Assembly (NCBI GenBank): GCA_030531085.1 | Contig: JAUNOM010000008.1 | Coordinates: 1 to 64,000 of the forward strand | Reading direction: 5' to 3' | DNA length: 64,000 nucleotides | DNA from: Prevotellaceae bacterium | Lineage (GTDB): Bacteria > Bacteroidota > Bacteroidia > Bacteroidales > Bacteroidaceae | In this document: positions 1 through 12,687 of the stretch, in pieces | Numbering within the stretch: the first letter of the stretch is position 1 | How the letters are laid out: each line of letters begins with the position of its first letter | Notes under the pieces: generated by a model | Seen by the model: the letters and a program-made list of their open reading frames with translations, nothing else | What the model was told of the DNA's origin: nothing | Database searches by the model: none | Translations under genes and position numbers: made by a program

Positions 1-228
1 TGTGGGTTTATGGTTGTTGGTTGTGGGATTTAGGTTGTAGGTCTTTGGAGTTCTGGTTTGAGGTTGTAGGTTTGGGGTTTTAGGTCTTTGGGGGTTGGTT
101 GTACTTTTTATATCTTTAAAGTAGAAGAGTACAGCATTCCTAACCTAAAACCCACAACCTACAACCTAAAACCACCAACCTACAACCTAAAACCACCCAA
201 AGGGCACCCCAAAACCAACAACCATCAA
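1..228. repeat. G/T-rich and A/C-rich mirrored repeat
   Basis: Positions 1-105 are built from degenerate units such as TTTAGGTTGTAGG. Positions 138-228 are built from the complementary units (ACCTACAACCTAAA). The 14 bases at 29-42 have exact reverse complements at 157-170 and 178-191, so the two halves can pair around a centre near 106-137. The repeat ends inside the stop region of the leftward gene at 225. A second copy of the same design lies at 53240-53430. Its function is unknown; the G runs could allow unusual structures. The left edge may continue beyond the window. Confidence 0.8.
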
Positions 229-887
229 AGCCTGACAATCATTCCGAGTGACAGACTTAGTATGTCTTTAAGCGGCACACTCGAGTTTACCGCCTTGCTG
301 ACGATATACAAATCACAGCTTGACAGTTCCCATGCCATGCTGACCTCCTTCATTGGCAGCCGCATTTCTTTTGGAATGAGGATGGTATACCTCTGGCCTA
401 CGAACAGGTGGAAGCGTATCTTTGACGAGAACCGGTAATAGTCACGGTCCGGATAGCGTTCCGGCTCACGTATCCAGTAGTCCCCGTGCAGCACGGAGTT
501 TACGAACATTCCGCACGACAAGGGCTGCCATGTCATGCGCAGGCTGCCGTCTTTTCCATTACTGTTGTACAGCCCCCTTGTCCATGGCACATAAGTCTGC
601 CTTAGAGTGAAGGTGGCAAAAGCATAGTCCTTATCATATTTCGGGACATATCCGAACATGAAGTCCGTCTCCCATTGCCTTTTCTTGCCGTATGTCCATC
701 CGCATCCTATATTTATCAGTCCCACGCTGCCTGCATATTGTATTCGGAAAGTGTTAGGCAGCACATCCTTCAAGTATACAGCCTTGTGTCTTGCGGTGTC
801 CTGTTTCATGCTTTCTGCCGGCAACTCCTGCGAGTAGGCGGCGCAAGGCATCAGTGCCAGTAGCAGTTTAGTAATCAATCGTCTCAT
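225..887 (-). CDS. Exported protein of unknown function
   Basis: I do not recognise a family. Starting at the ATG at 887 gives 220 residues that open with a signal peptide (MRRLITKLLLALMPCAAYSQ), so the protein should leave the cytoplasm. The mature part is rich in aromatic residues and alternates polar and hydrophobic stretches (for example IQYAGSVGLINIGCGWTYG), as in small outer-membrane beta-barrels, but this is only an impression. The start at 887 overlaps the end of the upstream metallophosphoesterase gene by 20 bp; an ATG at 899 is also possible. The overlap suggests the two genes are co-transcribed from the promoter near 1766. The stop lies at the edge of the G/T-rich repeat. Confidence 0.75.
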   Translation of the reverse strand: MRRLITKLLLALMPCAAYSQELPAESMKQDTARHKAVYLKDVLPNTFRIQYAGSVGLINIGCGWTYGKKRQWETDFMFGYVPKYDKDYAFATFTLRQTYVPWTRGLYNSNGKDGSLRMTWQPLSCGMFVNSVLHGDYWIREPERYPDRDYYRFSSKIRFHLFVGQRYTILIPKEMRLPMKEVSMAWELSSCDLYIVSKAVNSSVPLKDILSLSLGMIVRL

Positions 888-1716
888 AGCTGTATCCATT
901 CTCGTTGATGTTAAACACATAATACTGTCGGTATTTGGCGCAAGTAACCTGATAATATATCATGCCGTCGTTGAAAGGCTCGTGTTGTTCCGTGCTGTGT
1001 CCATGTCCGTGTATGCAGCATAGCGGACTGTTCAGCCGCATAATCTCCTCCTCAAAGTACTTTGCCACATTGTTGTTGAACTGCTCGCTGAATGGTCCCG
1101 AGTGCATTACGGTCACGGTATTGGCGGACTGTGTGTCACCTATGAAGCTTGCCAGATACTGAATGTCGGGCACAGAAGACTTGAAGTCGTACTCCAGCGC
1201 ATTGGTGTCAAGGCATATAAAGCGCGTATGGCCTGCAACAAATGAGAAGTTCTCCAGTCCGAACATTGTGCGGAACACTGCCTTGCCACTGCCTATGCAG
1301 TCATGATTGCCCAGTAGCACCACGTATGGCATACGCAGGCGGTCTAAAATACGCTGTTGCAGCTCGAATTCCTTTGTCGCTCCAAAGTCAGTGAGGTCAC
1401 CGCAATGGATGACAAAGTCAATGTCACCGCGTGCATTTATATTGTCCACCATGTCTTCCGTCTCGTCATACCATCTCTGCGTGTCGCTTATCACGGCGAA
1501 ACGTATCTGCGTGCGGCCTGCCATGGTGCTCTCTATCCTTGAGATGTTGGCGGCGTTTATATCAGTGTTCAGGTCACTGTCTATCTTGCCGTCGTATGGA
1601 TGCACGTCAATGATGTCGCATGATGCGAGGAGTGCCATTGTCATTGTGAAGACAAATGGTACTATGCGAGTCCGGGGCGTATGTAAATGCCATGATATAG
1701 TGTTGAAAATTCCCAT
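868..1716 (-). CDS. Metallophosphoesterase lipoprotein
   Basis: This is a calcineurin-like phosphoesterase of 282 residues. A basic N-terminus and hydrophobic run end in LLASC, with Cys33 as the likely lipidated residue, so it should be anchored to a membrane outside the cytoplasm. The metal-binding blocks appear in the family order: SDTQ near residue 78, GDLTD near 105, GNHD near 138, a later histidine in MHSG, and GHGHS near the C-terminus. These residues normally hold two metal ions and cleave a phosphomono- or diester; the substrate cannot be told. The start at 1716 fits a -7 box at 1759-1766. It is followed by an overlapping gene for an exported protein of unknown function. Confidence 0.85.
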   Translation of the reverse strand: MGIFNTISWHLHTPRTRIVPFVFTMTMALLASCDIIDVHPYDGKIDSDLNTDINAANISRIESTMAGRTQIRFAVISDTQRWYDETEDMVDNINARGDIDFVIHCGDLTDFGATKEFELQQRILDRLRMPYVVLLGNHDCIGSGKAVFRTMFGLENFSFVAGHTRFICLDTNALEYDFKSSVPDIQYLASFIGDTQSANTVTVMHSGPFSEQFNNNVAKYFEEEIMRLNSPLCCIHGHGHSTEQHEPFNDGMIYYQVTCAKYRQYYVFNINENGYSYETIDY

Positions 1717-1758
1717 TGTAGATTAACTGTTGAGTGTTTTCTTCCGCTTTTCTGTGTG

Positions 1759-1766
1759 CAAAGTTA
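1759..1766 (-). promoter_or_regulatory. Promoter -7 box (TAACTTTG) for the metallophosphoesterase operon
   Basis: Read on the minus strand this is TAACTTTG, matching the Bacteroidota -7 consensus TAnnTTTG. It lies 43 bp upstream of the start at 1716, leaving a leader of about 35 nt. A TTG at 1789-1791 could serve as a weak -33 element with a spacer of 22 bp. Confidence 0.6.
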
Positions 1767-1940
1767 CAAAAATATTACAAAATTGTTACAACGATATTGC
1801 GAAAATCTTAATGTCCTTTTTACGCTAAAGTTGTTCTGTTTTTCACATTGATCTCATACAAAGTCCATGCTGTCTCTAATATGAGAAAGTGACGTTTAAC
1901 TGTATCTTAAAGAGTTATCAACAGTAGGAAAAGTAGGATT

Positions 1941-2320
1941 AGGGCTTTATAGGGTGTCAGAAACAGAGCCCTTATTCTGACACTTTGATTTTTCTCACTC
2001 TCGGAGAATGCCGATGTTTCAAAATTATCTTACTGCGGGCGCGTACAGCGCATTCTCTGTGAATTTGTTAAGGTGTTGGTATTCATGTGGTTAATAAATA
2101 TGGGCGTTCTTGAAACATATCAAAAGCATACCAAAAGCTATGCTTTCGTGCTGCAATCAGATAGTTATTGCACTGTGAAAGCTATCATATTGCGCGCAGA
2201 GTGCCTTTTTACGCTAAACAAGAGCATATAAAAACGCCCTCTTTCTCTCCAGAATGCAAAGTCGGGACGATACTTTCAAAAAATCAAAATGTCACAAAAA
2301 CAGGAGAAAAAGTGACGTTT
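1941..2320. repeat. Structured intergenic element, copy A
   Basis: The 831-bp gap between divergent genes (1717-2547) holds this element. It opens with a hairpin (GTGTCAGAA at 1954-1962, TTCTGACAC at 1975-1983). The family core at 2001-2060 begins CGGAGAAT and ends GCGTACAGCGCATTCTC. A middle part at 2125-2196 carries repeated TGCAAT/ATTGC and GATAG/CTATC words. The element closes with a second hairpin (GTCAC at 2291-2295, GTGAC at 2312-2316). The word CCTTTTTACGCTAAA occurs at 2205-2219 and again upstream near 1815-1829. I see no convincing gene here. Related copies are at 47209-47790 and 54401-54823. Confidence 0.7.
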
Positions 2321-2433
2321 CGTCAAAACGGCCTATTCGTCTTTGGGAAGATAAGGGGGTGTTCCAGAAGTTTATTCGCTGGCATTCAGACCGCTTGGTT
2401 AACTCGGTCGGAAAGTATATGAAATGGAGGAAC

Positions 2434-2461
2434 GGCACGAAAATAAATTAATAATCGTGCC
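2434..2461. promoter_or_regulatory. 7-bp inverted repeat, possible operator
   Basis: GGCACGA at 2434-2440 and TCGTGCC at 2455-2461 form a perfect inverted repeat around a 14-bp AT-only spacer. It lies about 30 bp upstream of the -33 region of the dehydrogenase promoter, where an activator or repressor dimer could bind. It could also be a weak terminator for transcripts from the left. No regulator gene is adjacent. Confidence 0.35.
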
Positions 2462-2491
2462 ATGGTATGAAGTTAATTACGCCGTTAATCC

Positions 2492-2522
2492 TTGGCCGTG
2501 TCAGTAATTTTCTGTACCTTTG
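2492..2522 (+). promoter_or_regulatory. Promoter for the dehydrogenase and GH115 cluster
   Basis: TACCTTTG at 2515-2522 matches TAnnTTTG, with TTG at 2492-2494 about 20 bp upstream as the -33 element. Transcription would start near 2528, about 20 nt before the ATG at 2548. This excludes the upstream in-frame ATG at 2467, which lies before the promoter. Confidence 0.7.
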
Positions 2523-2547
2523 CAGAAAACTAACCCAAATACGCAGA

Positions 2548-3534
2548 ATGAAGATAGTACAGCTTGACGGTTATGCCGCAAATCCCGGTGACATGGATAT
2601 GCGCCAATGGCACTGTATAGAGGATGCCGACGGCAGTATGTGTGAGTTCGTGTCATACGACCGTACAGTTCCGGAACTTGTAGTGGAGCGTGCTAAGGAC
2701 GCTGACGCCATCATTATAAACAAAGTGCTTATTACAGACGATGTGATGTCCAGCCTGCCAAGGTTGAGGTACATAGGTGTGCTGGCGACAGGATATAATG
2801 TTGTGGACATCACCTCCGCGCACCGTCGCGGCATAGTGGTGACGAATATCCCGGCTTACAGTACAGCCTCCGTGGCGCAGCTGGTGTTCGCGCATATCCT
2901 AAATGTCGCCAACAGGGTGGCATTTCATGCTGATGCCGTGCGGAATGGGGAGTGGGGCCGCTGTCAGGACTTCACGTTTACGCTGACTCCACAGCTTGAG
3001 CTGGCCGGACAGTGTATAGGTATCATCGGCTTTGGCAATACAGGCCGCGCCACAGCCGCCATAGCCCACGCCTTCGGTATGCGTGTTATGGTGGCACCTA
3101 CGCTGCGGGACGGCGGCAGTCATGCGCAGTTACCCGAATATGCCGTTGAGGCGGAGACATGGGAGGCCTTTTTCCGTGAGGCGGACATAGTGAGTCTGCA
3201 CTGTCCGCTGACTGAGCGTACGCGCGGTATAATTAATGCCCGTACCCTAAACATGATGAAGTCTACCGCCATGGTGATAAACACGGGCCGCGGTCCGTTG
3301 GTGGATGAGGAGGCGCTGGCCAGTGCATTGAACAGCGGAAGGATAGCGGCCGCCGGGGTGGATGTGCTATGTGAGGAGCCGCCTAAGGACGGTTCACCGC
3401 TGCTGACGGCGCGTAACTGCTACGTAACGCCACATATAGCATGGGCAACGAGAGCCGCGCGCCAGAGACTTATGGATATAGCAGTGGAGAATGTGAGGGC
3501 GTTCATCAGGGGAGAGGACAGAAACTGCATATAA
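2548..3534 (+). CDS. D-2-hydroxyacid dehydrogenase (glycerate dehydrogenase type)
   Basis: This predicted 328-residue cytoplasmic NAD(P)-dependent enzyme interconverts a 2-oxoacid and a D-2-hydroxyacid. The Rossmann dinucleotide motif is GIIGFGNTG in the middle of the protein. The family's catalytic Arg is in NTGRGP, the Glu in CEEPP and the His in TPHIAWAT. Closest by feel are hydroxypyruvate or glycerate dehydrogenases (HprA-like); substrate is inferred only. The start at 2548 follows the promoter at 2492-2522. The gene leads a rightward row of hemicellulose-degrading genes, 27 bp before the GH115 gene, so it may act on a sugar-acid breakdown product or simply be a neighbour. Confidence 0.85.
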   Translation: MKIVQLDGYAANPGDMDMRQWHCIEDADGSMCEFVSYDRTVPELVVERAKDADAIIINKVLITDDVMSSLPRLRYIGVLATGYNVVDITSAHRRGIVVTNIPAYSTASVAQLVFAHILNVANRVAFHADAVRNGEWGRCQDFTFTLTPQLELAGQCIGIIGFGNTGRATAAIAHAFGMRVMVAPTLRDGGSHAQLPEYAVEAETWEAFFREADIVSLHCPLTERTRGIINARTLNMMKSTAMVINTGRGPLVDEEALASALNSGRIAAAGVDVLCEEPPKDGSPLLTARNCYVTPHIAWATRAARQRLMDIAVENVRAFIRGEDRNCI

Positions 3535-3561
3535 ATAGGATATATATTAGATAAGTAAATT

Positions 3562-5997
3562 ATGACGATTAAACGTATTATAGATAACTTTGCCATTACG
3601 GGAGCGTTGGTTTGCGGCGGCTTGCTGACCGCCGGACCCGTGTCGGCTGCGGTGGAATGGTATGACGGCCGTCATCATGTGGAGTACAACGTGGTGGGAC
3701 AGACATCGCCGGTGGTTGACATTGCCCTGCAGATGTTCAGCAGTGACATGAAGGCCGTTACAGGTAAGGCGGCACGAAGGCATAAGAAGGCGAGTATAGA
3801 GATTTATCAGCTTGACAAGGCCAATGCTAAGGCCATCAGGACATTAAGCAGAATGAATGTCCTGTCGGCCAGGCTGATGGAGAAGAAGGATGCCTTCTTC
3901 ATAGGAGAGCGTGACGGAAAGATTATAATAGTAGGCAATAACGGCCGCGGTACGGCGTATGGCATTCTTGAGATGTCAAGAAAGGCCGGCGTCTCTCCAT
4001 GGATATGGTGGGGCGATGTGGTGCCGGAACGCAGGGAGACCCTTGTGTTCGACGGCAAGGAGACGGTGCAGTCACCGTCAGTGGAGTATCGCGGTGTGTT
4101 CATCAACGATGAGGACTGGAGCACCTTGCAATGGGCCAACAGGACAGTGGAGCCCAAACTGGGCAAGGGAACGATAGGCCCGAAGACATACAAGCACATA
4201 TTCCAGCTGCTGTTGAGGCTGAGGGCGAATACCTTGTGGCCCGCCATGCACGAGGTAACAAAGGCTTTCTTCACCGTTCCCGGTAACAGGGAGATGGCGG
4301 ACTCGTGCGGTATATTGCTTGGCTCATCACACTGCGAGCCCATACTGCGCTCCAATACAGGTGAGTGGGACAAGAAGAAGCGTGGAGACTATAACTTCAT
4401 CACCAACCGCAAGAATGTGCTTGACTACTGGAAGGAGCGCCTTGAGGAGATGAGAGGGCAGGAGGCGCTGTTCACTATCGGTATGCGTGGCATACATGAC
4501 GGCTCCATGGAGGGCGTGAAGACACCCGAGGAGAAGCTGAATGGACTGCAGGGCGTCATAGACAGCCAGCGTGAACTCATCGCAAAATATTACTCCAAGG
4601 ATGTGGAACAGGTGCCACAGGTGTTCATACCATATAAGGAGGTGCTGCAGATTTACGAGCAGGGACTGCGTGTTCCGGATGATGTGACACTGATGTGGTG
4701 TGATGATAACTATGGTTACATGACCCGTCTCAGTGACGAGAAGCAGCAGAAGCGTCCGGGTGGGGCAGGTGTTTACTACCACCTCAGCTACTGGGGACGG
4801 CCTCATGACTATCTGTGGCTGACAACGACACAGCCCGGACTGGTGTACAATGAACTGAAACTGGCGTATGACAAGAATGCGCGCCGTATGTGGATAATAA
4901 ATGTTCACGACCCGAAGGTGGCGGCATACCAGCTGTCTCTCGCCATGGATATGGCATGGGACATAAACAGTGTGACACCGGCTACATTGCGGCGGCACCT
5001 TAACATCTGGCTGACACAGCAGTTCGGAAAGGCCACGGCTGACCGCATCCAGCCCGCAATGGAGCGCTTCTACCAGCTGTGCGCTGTCAGAAAGCCGGAG
5101 TTCATGGGATGGACACAGACGGAACTGGACAAGAGGAAGTATAAGCGCGGACTGTCATTGCCTAAGGAGACGGAGTTCTCGGAGATGGAGTTCGGCGGAG
5201 AACTGGAACGTTATCTGGAGACTTATGACAGTATATGCGACATAGTGAACAGCGTGGGGCGTGATGATGACGCTTATTTCGCCCATGTGGTGTATCCCAT
5301 AAACTGCGCGGCCGCTATGGCTCACAAGCATCTTGACGCCCAGTTGGGAGATACGGTCACTGCCATGGCGTACCAGAACAGGATTAAGGAGCTTACATTA
5401 AGGTATAATACCATGAATGGGGGCAAGTGGAACGGCCTGATGGATGCCGCACCGCGCAAGCTGCCTGTATTTGATGACTATGTGACTGATGACAGTACAA
5501 CACTGCGGCGCTGTAGGAGCAGACACCTGACAGAGGGTGTTCTTGACGGTTGCATAGTGCGTAATGCCTGCACATACGACAGGAGTACAGGGGGAGTGCA
5601 TACTGTTGAGATGCTGGGACACAGCATGAAGGCTGTGAGCATACCGAAGAATGCCTCCATAACATTCACCTTTAACACGGTCAAGGACGGTGAGGCGGTG
5701 CTGCGTACCGCCATGATTCCGGCACAGGCCAATGACAAGGGCGACATACGTTATGCGGTAAGTGTTGACGGAGCCAGTCCTGTAGTGTACTCTTTAAAGG
5801 AGCCTTACCGCTCAGAGAGGTGGAAACTGAACGTGTTGCGTGGACAGGCGCTGCGTTCTCTCGACCTTAATCTTGCGCCGGGACGGCATACTCTGACGGT
5901 GACGGCGCTTGATGAGCATATCATTATGGACCAGTGGATGATAGACTACCGCAAGAACCGCAGCTTCTATGTGTTCCCTGTAAAGCCAGAACTATAG
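3562..5997 (+). CDS. GH115 family alpha-glucuronidase, exported
   Basis: This 811-residue protein has an N-terminal signal sequence ending near PVSAAVEW, so it acts in the periplasm or outside. It matches the glycoside hydrolase 115 pattern: an N-terminal alpha/beta domain with GRGTAYGILEMSRKAGVSPW, then YRGVFINDEDW, ANTLWPAMHE, and later LMWCDDNYGYMTRL and VHDPKV. The family removes 4-O-methyl-glucuronic acid from the alpha-1,2 branches of glucuronoxylan. The length of about 800 residues is normal, with a C-terminal beta-sandwich region. It lies 27 bp after the dehydrogenase and 12 bp before the AsmA-like gene, so one transcript is likely. The nearby GH2 and CE7 genes support a role in side-chain trimming. 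Confidence 0.88.
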   Translation: MTIKRIIDNFAITGALVCGGLLTAGPVSAAVEWYDGRHHVEYNVVGQTSPVVDIALQMFSSDMKAVTGKAARRHKKASIEIYQLDKANAKAIRTLSRMNVLSARLMEKKDAFFIGERDGKIIIVGNNGRGTAYGILEMSRKAGVSPWIWWGDVVPERRETLVFDGKETVQSPSVEYRGVFINDEDWSTLQWANRTVEPKLGKGTIGPKTYKHIFQLLLRLRANTLWPAMHEVTKAFFTVPGNREMADSCGILLGSSHCEPILRSNTGEWDKKKRGDYNFITNRKNVLDYWKERLEEMRGQEALFTIGMRGIHDGSMEGVKTPEEKLNGLQGVIDSQRELIAKYYSKDVEQVPQVFIPYKEVLQIYEQGLRVPDDVTLMWCDDNYGYMTRLSDEKQQKRPGGAGVYYHLSYWGRPHDYLWLTTTQPGLVYNELKLAYDKNARRMWIINVHDPKVAAYQLSLAMDMAWDINSVTPATLRRHLNIWLTQQFGKATADRIQPAMERFYQLCAVRKPEFMGWTQTELDKRKYKRGLSLPKETEFSEMEFGGELERYLETYDSICDIVNSVGRDDDAYFAHVVYPINCAAAMAHKHLDAQLGDTVTAMAYQNRIKELTLRYNTMNGGKWNGLMDAAPRKLPVFDDYVTDDSTTLRRCRSRHLTEGVLDGCIVRNACTYDRSTGGVHTVEMLGHSMKAVSIPKNASITFTFNTVKDGEAVLRTAMIPAQANDKGDIRYAVSVDGASPVVYSLKEPYRSERWKLNVLRGQALRSLDLNLAPGRHTLTVTALDEHIIMDQWMIDYRKNRSFYVFPVKPEL

Positions 5998-6009
5998 TCG
6001 TTATGCGGT

Positions 6010-8136
6010 ATGCAGGGGCGGGCCACACATATAAGGACATTCTTCTCCCATCGCCGATGGGTTGGAGTGCTATGCGTCGTGGTGCTGGTGACGGCGGTGA
6101 TATGTGCCATAACATACGCCATAGTCAAAGGCCCGTTGGAGCGGTGGCTGCGTGACAGATGTGTGACAGAGCTAACAGAGCGGCTTGGCACAAGGGTGCG
6201 GATAGACAGTGTGGGCATAAGTTTGTCAAGAAGAGAGGTCTCTGTATATGGTTTCATGGTTGAGGACCTGCGGCGTAAGCCTATGATATCGGTGGATACA
6301 CTGTGCGCAAGGGTAGGGCTGATGCCTCTGCTGGACTCCAGAATAGTGATTGGCAGACTGACCTTGCACGGTGTTGCGGTGGCGCTTTATAAGGAACGCC
6401 CTGATACAGCGGCCAACTACCAGTTTGTGATAGATGCCTTTAAAGGCGCGGCGTCAACATCAGGCGGCAAGAGTGGCGGCAAGTCACGGTGGCGGATCAC
6501 CCTTAACAGTGCGTCATTGGAGAGATGTGGCGTGCGGTGGGACGTGCTTTCTGCACCCGTAAGAGGTGGAGACACGCTGGATGCCAATCATGTCAGTGTT
6601 GACAATGTGCGCCTCAAGGTTGAGAATGCCGAGCGGAGGCACGACAGGACGGAGGTGATGCTGGCGGACATATATGCCATTGAGGCAAGGACAGGGATGA
6701 GTCTGGCGGTGGACAGCTTGAACTACGTTGCGGGGCGCGACGGCATAGGTGTCATTATGGGCAGAATATCGGGACATTACCGTGACAAACGTGTTGGCAT
6801 GGCGCGTCTTGACATCAGACAGAAGTGCGGACATCTGTCGTTTAAGAATGAGATGCGGGTGCGGATGGACACTATGACCTATTACAGAGATAATGGCCGA
6901 CCGCATAAACGCACAGGCAAGCCGCATAGAGGCTATTTTGATGCAGGGCATATCAATGCCTCGTTGAGCATGGAGGCCGTCATGCAATGTGTGACAAAGG
7001 ATAGTGTCATTGGCAGGGTGTCAACCCTTTCGGCATACGACAAGGCCTCCGGACTGATTATAAGGGACCTGCATTGCGGTGTGATGATGCGGCATGACAC
7101 TCTGACACTTGACAGTCTGCGCATCGGCTTGCAGCGTACCGTAATGGATATGGACAGGATAAAGGCGCACCTTGTGAAGGATAGCCGTGACAATAGCTTA
7201 GGAGTGCAGGTGAAACCGTTCCGGATGAGGGGAAAGGTGTATCTGCGGGACATAGCGAAACCGTTCGCTCCTGTGCTGAGTGATTTCACTACACCGTTAA
7301 ATCTTGCGGTGATGGTGGGCGGAACATTGGACAAGGTGACCTTTGACAGCATAAGGGTGTCTACGGATGACAGGCGGCTCAGCCTGACAGCGCGCGGTTA
7401 TATGCTGGACATGATGAGGCCTCGTGACCTGAGACTGCGCTTTAATGGGATAAGGCTGAATGCCCGCAGTGAGATAAAGGAGACCATTATACGCCACTTC
7501 TCAAAGAAGATACGCATGAAGATGGTGCAGCAGATAAAGAAGATTGGCGATATAAGGTATCATGGCAGTATGGGAGTGTACTTCAGACGGCAGGAGTTCT
7601 CGGGCACTCTCTTTACAAAATACGGTGCTGCGGACTTCGCTTTCTCCATAAATGGCATGAAGAAGGAGATGGAGGGCAGCATATCCACAGGCGCTCTTGA
7701 ACTTGGTGAGATAATGAACGTAAAGGGACTTGGCAGCATAAGGGCCAGTGCCACGTACGGGTTCAGTGTGGCTTCAAGGCGTAACAGCCGTGCGCGGCAT
7801 AACGGACGGTTGCCTGTAGGGTGGATGAAGGCGCAGGTGGGCAGTGTCACCTATAGGAATATCGACTTTGACAATGTGTCGGCCATGATACGCTGTGACG
7901 GCACTACGGCCACAGGAGAGGTGCTGGTGCCAAAGAGTATGTTTGACATTTCCGTGCTGTTCTGGTATGTGCAGACCGATTCCATACAGCGGTTGAAGTT
8001 CAAGCCGAGACTGCTGAAGAATGAAAAGGCCTCCTCGCCATTCTCCTTTATAAAGAAGTGGAAGGCCAGTATGCGGCAGATGAGGGAGCGGCGCAAGGCT
8101 GCCAGAGACGCGGCGAATGGAAAAAAGGAAGACTGA
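6010..8136 (+). CDS. AsmA/TamB-like inner-membrane-anchored envelope protein
   Basis: This 708-residue protein has one N-terminal membrane segment (about residues 17-40, after HRRW) and a long periplasmic domain. Just after the membrane segment comes the AsmA-type pattern of an amphipathic stretch and LGTRVRIDSVGISLSRREVSVYGFMVEDL, in which short beta strands repeat. Such proteins are thought to build long beta grooves that help lipids or envelope parts cross the periplasm. The C-terminus is very basic (RQMRERRKAARDAANGKK). It is co-directional with the GH115 gene, only 12 bp away, but its link to sugar breakdown is unclear. A DUF748- or DUF3971-like assignment is also possible. Confidence 0.65.
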   Translation: MQGRATHIRTFFSHRRWVGVLCVVVLVTAVICAITYAIVKGPLERWLRDRCVTELTERLGTRVRIDSVGISLSRREVSVYGFMVEDLRRKPMISVDTLCARVGLMPLLDSRIVIGRLTLHGVAVALYKERPDTAANYQFVIDAFKGAASTSGGKSGGKSRWRITLNSASLERCGVRWDVLSAPVRGGDTLDANHVSVDNVRLKVENAERRHDRTEVMLADIYAIEARTGMSLAVDSLNYVAGRDGIGVIMGRISGHYRDKRVGMARLDIRQKCGHLSFKNEMRVRMDTMTYYRDNGRPHKRTGKPHRGYFDAGHINASLSMEAVMQCVTKDSVIGRVSTLSAYDKASGLIIRDLHCGVMMRHDTLTLDSLRIGLQRTVMDMDRIKAHLVKDSRDNSLGVQVKPFRMRGKVYLRDIAKPFAPVLSDFTTPLNLAVMVGGTLDKVTFDSIRVSTDDRRLSLTARGYMLDMMRPRDLRLRFNGIRLNARSEIKETIIRHFSKKIRMKMVQQIKKIGDIRYHGSMGVYFRRQEFSGTLFTKYGAADFAFSINGMKKEMEGSISTGALELGEIMNVKGLGSIRASATYGFSVASRRNSRARHNGRLPVGWMKAQVGSVTYRNIDFDNVSAMIRCDGTTATGEVLVPKSMFDISVLFWYVQTDSIQRLKFKPRLLKNEKASSPFSFIKKWKASMRQMRERRKAARDAANGKKED

Positions 8137-8164
8137 ATTACTTAAATTACTATTAACCAAATAA

Positions 8165-11122
<2,958 letters not shown>

Positions 11123-11313
11123 AGACAGGAACAGACATTGTTCCTTGTGTAATATAGGACGTAAGGAAATGCAAGGCATATCCGTTACATACATTTAGGC
11201 TACAGAAAGTCCGTGGATTCCAGCCTCATAGAGAAGGTGGAGTCTATGGACTATCTGTATTTTTATATGAAGAACTGATAAGAACTAAGACATAATATAA
11301 AGGAATAATAACT

Positions 11314-12642
11314 ATGTTCATTGCAAAAATAAAATTTTCATCATTGTTTATCTATCTTGCTGCGCTGTTGTTCGCACTTCCTGTATTGGCAGAGAACTAT
11401 CCATACCGCAGCGACTTCTTGTGGGTTACAAATCCTGATCATGGCGACTGGCTGTATAAGACAGGCGAGAAGGCGACCATTGACGTGCAGCTCTACAAGT
11501 ATGGTATGCCTGTTACAGCGGATATCAGTTATGAGATAGCGCCAGATATGCTGTCGCCGACATCTAAAGGTACATTGAAGTTGAAGAATGGACGTGCCTC
11601 TATTAATATAGGTACGCGCAAGACTCCCGGCTTTCAGGACTTGAAACTGACGGCGGTGGTTGATGGTATGAAGACTGCACATCATGTAAAGGTGGGTTAT
11701 GGGGTGTCTGGCATACAGCCGTTCACAAAGATGCCGAAGGACTTTAGCGCTTTCTGGCAGCAGACCATAGACGAGGCACGCAAGACTCCTGTGTCCTTTA
11801 CCCGTGAGCTTGCACCGGAATACTGTACAGACAAGATAGACTGCTGGCTTGTGAAGTTAAAGATAGACCGTGAACATGATATGTATGGTTATCTCACCAT
11901 GCCGAAGAACGCCGCAAAGGGAAAGCATCCTGTAGTGCTGTGCCCTCCCGGAGCCGGCATAAAGACCATCAAGGAGCCACTGCGCCACCGTTATTATGCG
12001 GAGGAGGGTATGGTGCGCTTTGAGATAGAGATACATGGTCTGGATCCGCGCTGGTCTGCCGATGACTTCAAAAGCGTATCACGTGCTTTTGGCAGCAGTG
12101 CTAACGGATATCTTGTTAACAGCATAGAGAGCCGTGAACGCTATTATATGCGCCATGTTTATGCAGGTATGGTGCGCTGCATAGATTTCTTAACATCATT
12201 GCCGGAGTGGGATGGTGTTAATGTTGCGGTGCAGGGAGGCTCACAGGGCGGTGCCCTCGCCCTTGTTACTGCAGGCCTTGATCCGCGTGTGACACTCTGT
12301 GTGGCTAATCATCCGGCCCTTACGGATATGGCGGCATATAGTGAGAAAGGGCGTACAGGAGGCTATCCGCACTTGAACCGTAATCCGGCAGGAATACTTA
12401 CACCGCAGGTTATAAAGGTGTTGGAGTATTATGATGTCATAAACTTCTGTAGACAGATAAAGTGTCCTGTAAGAATGACATGGGGATACAATGATAATAC
12501 GTGTCCGCCGACTACAAGTTATGCGGCGTGGAACGTGCTTACCTGTCCTAAAGAGGCTTTCATAACACCTGTAAACGAGCACTGGACATCCGAGACCATG
12601 GAGCGACAGCACATGGAGTGGATAAAGGCAAAAATAAGATAA
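11314..12642 (+). CDS. CE7-type acetylxylan esterase, exported
   Basis: This 442-residue alpha/beta hydrolase has a signal peptide ending at VLAENYP. An N-terminal beta domain (about 25-130) precedes the esterase domain, which starts at PKDFSAFWQQTIDEA. The catalytic triad is visible: Ser310 in GGSQGG, Asp394 in GYNDNTCPP and His423 in NEHW. CE7 enzymes remove O-acetyl groups from xylan and from acetylated oligosaccharides or cephalosporin C. It is preceded by a 191-bp gap without a recognisable promoter and followed by the strong terminator at 12688-12748. It completes the debranching set with GH115 and GH2. Confidence 0.88.
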   Translation: MFIAKIKFSSLFIYLAALLFALPVLAENYPYRSDFLWVTNPDHGDWLYKTGEKATIDVQLYKYGMPVTADISYEIAPDMLSPTSKGTLKLKNGRASINIGTRKTPGFQDLKLTAVVDGMKTAHHVKVGYGVSGIQPFTKMPKDFSAFWQQTIDEARKTPVSFTRELAPEYCTDKIDCWLVKLKIDREHDMYGYLTMPKNAAKGKHPVVLCPPGAGIKTIKEPLRHRYYAEEGMVRFEIEIHGLDPRWSADDFKSVSRAFGSSANGYLVNSIESRERYYMRHVYAGMVRCIDFLTSLPEWDGVNVAVQGGSQGGALALVTAGLDPRVTLCVANHPALTDMAAYSEKGRTGGYPHLNRNPAGILTPQVIKVLEYYDVINFCRQIKCPVRMTWGYNDNTCPPTTSYAAWNVLTCPKEAFITPVNEHWTSETMERQHMEWIKAKIR

Positions 12643-12687
12643 TGAACATGACATTTCCCTATTTGTAGGGGATAACATTTTAATCAA

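Noticed and set aside
1-228. Telomere-like or rRNA-related repeat
   Set aside because: The units resemble telomeric G/T repeats only in base content; the copies are internal and mirrored, and the surrounding genes are ordinary chromosomal genes.
2168-2451. Short frames within intergenic element A
   Set aside because: They run through the structured element, have no recognisable motif and do not correspond to frames in copies C or D.
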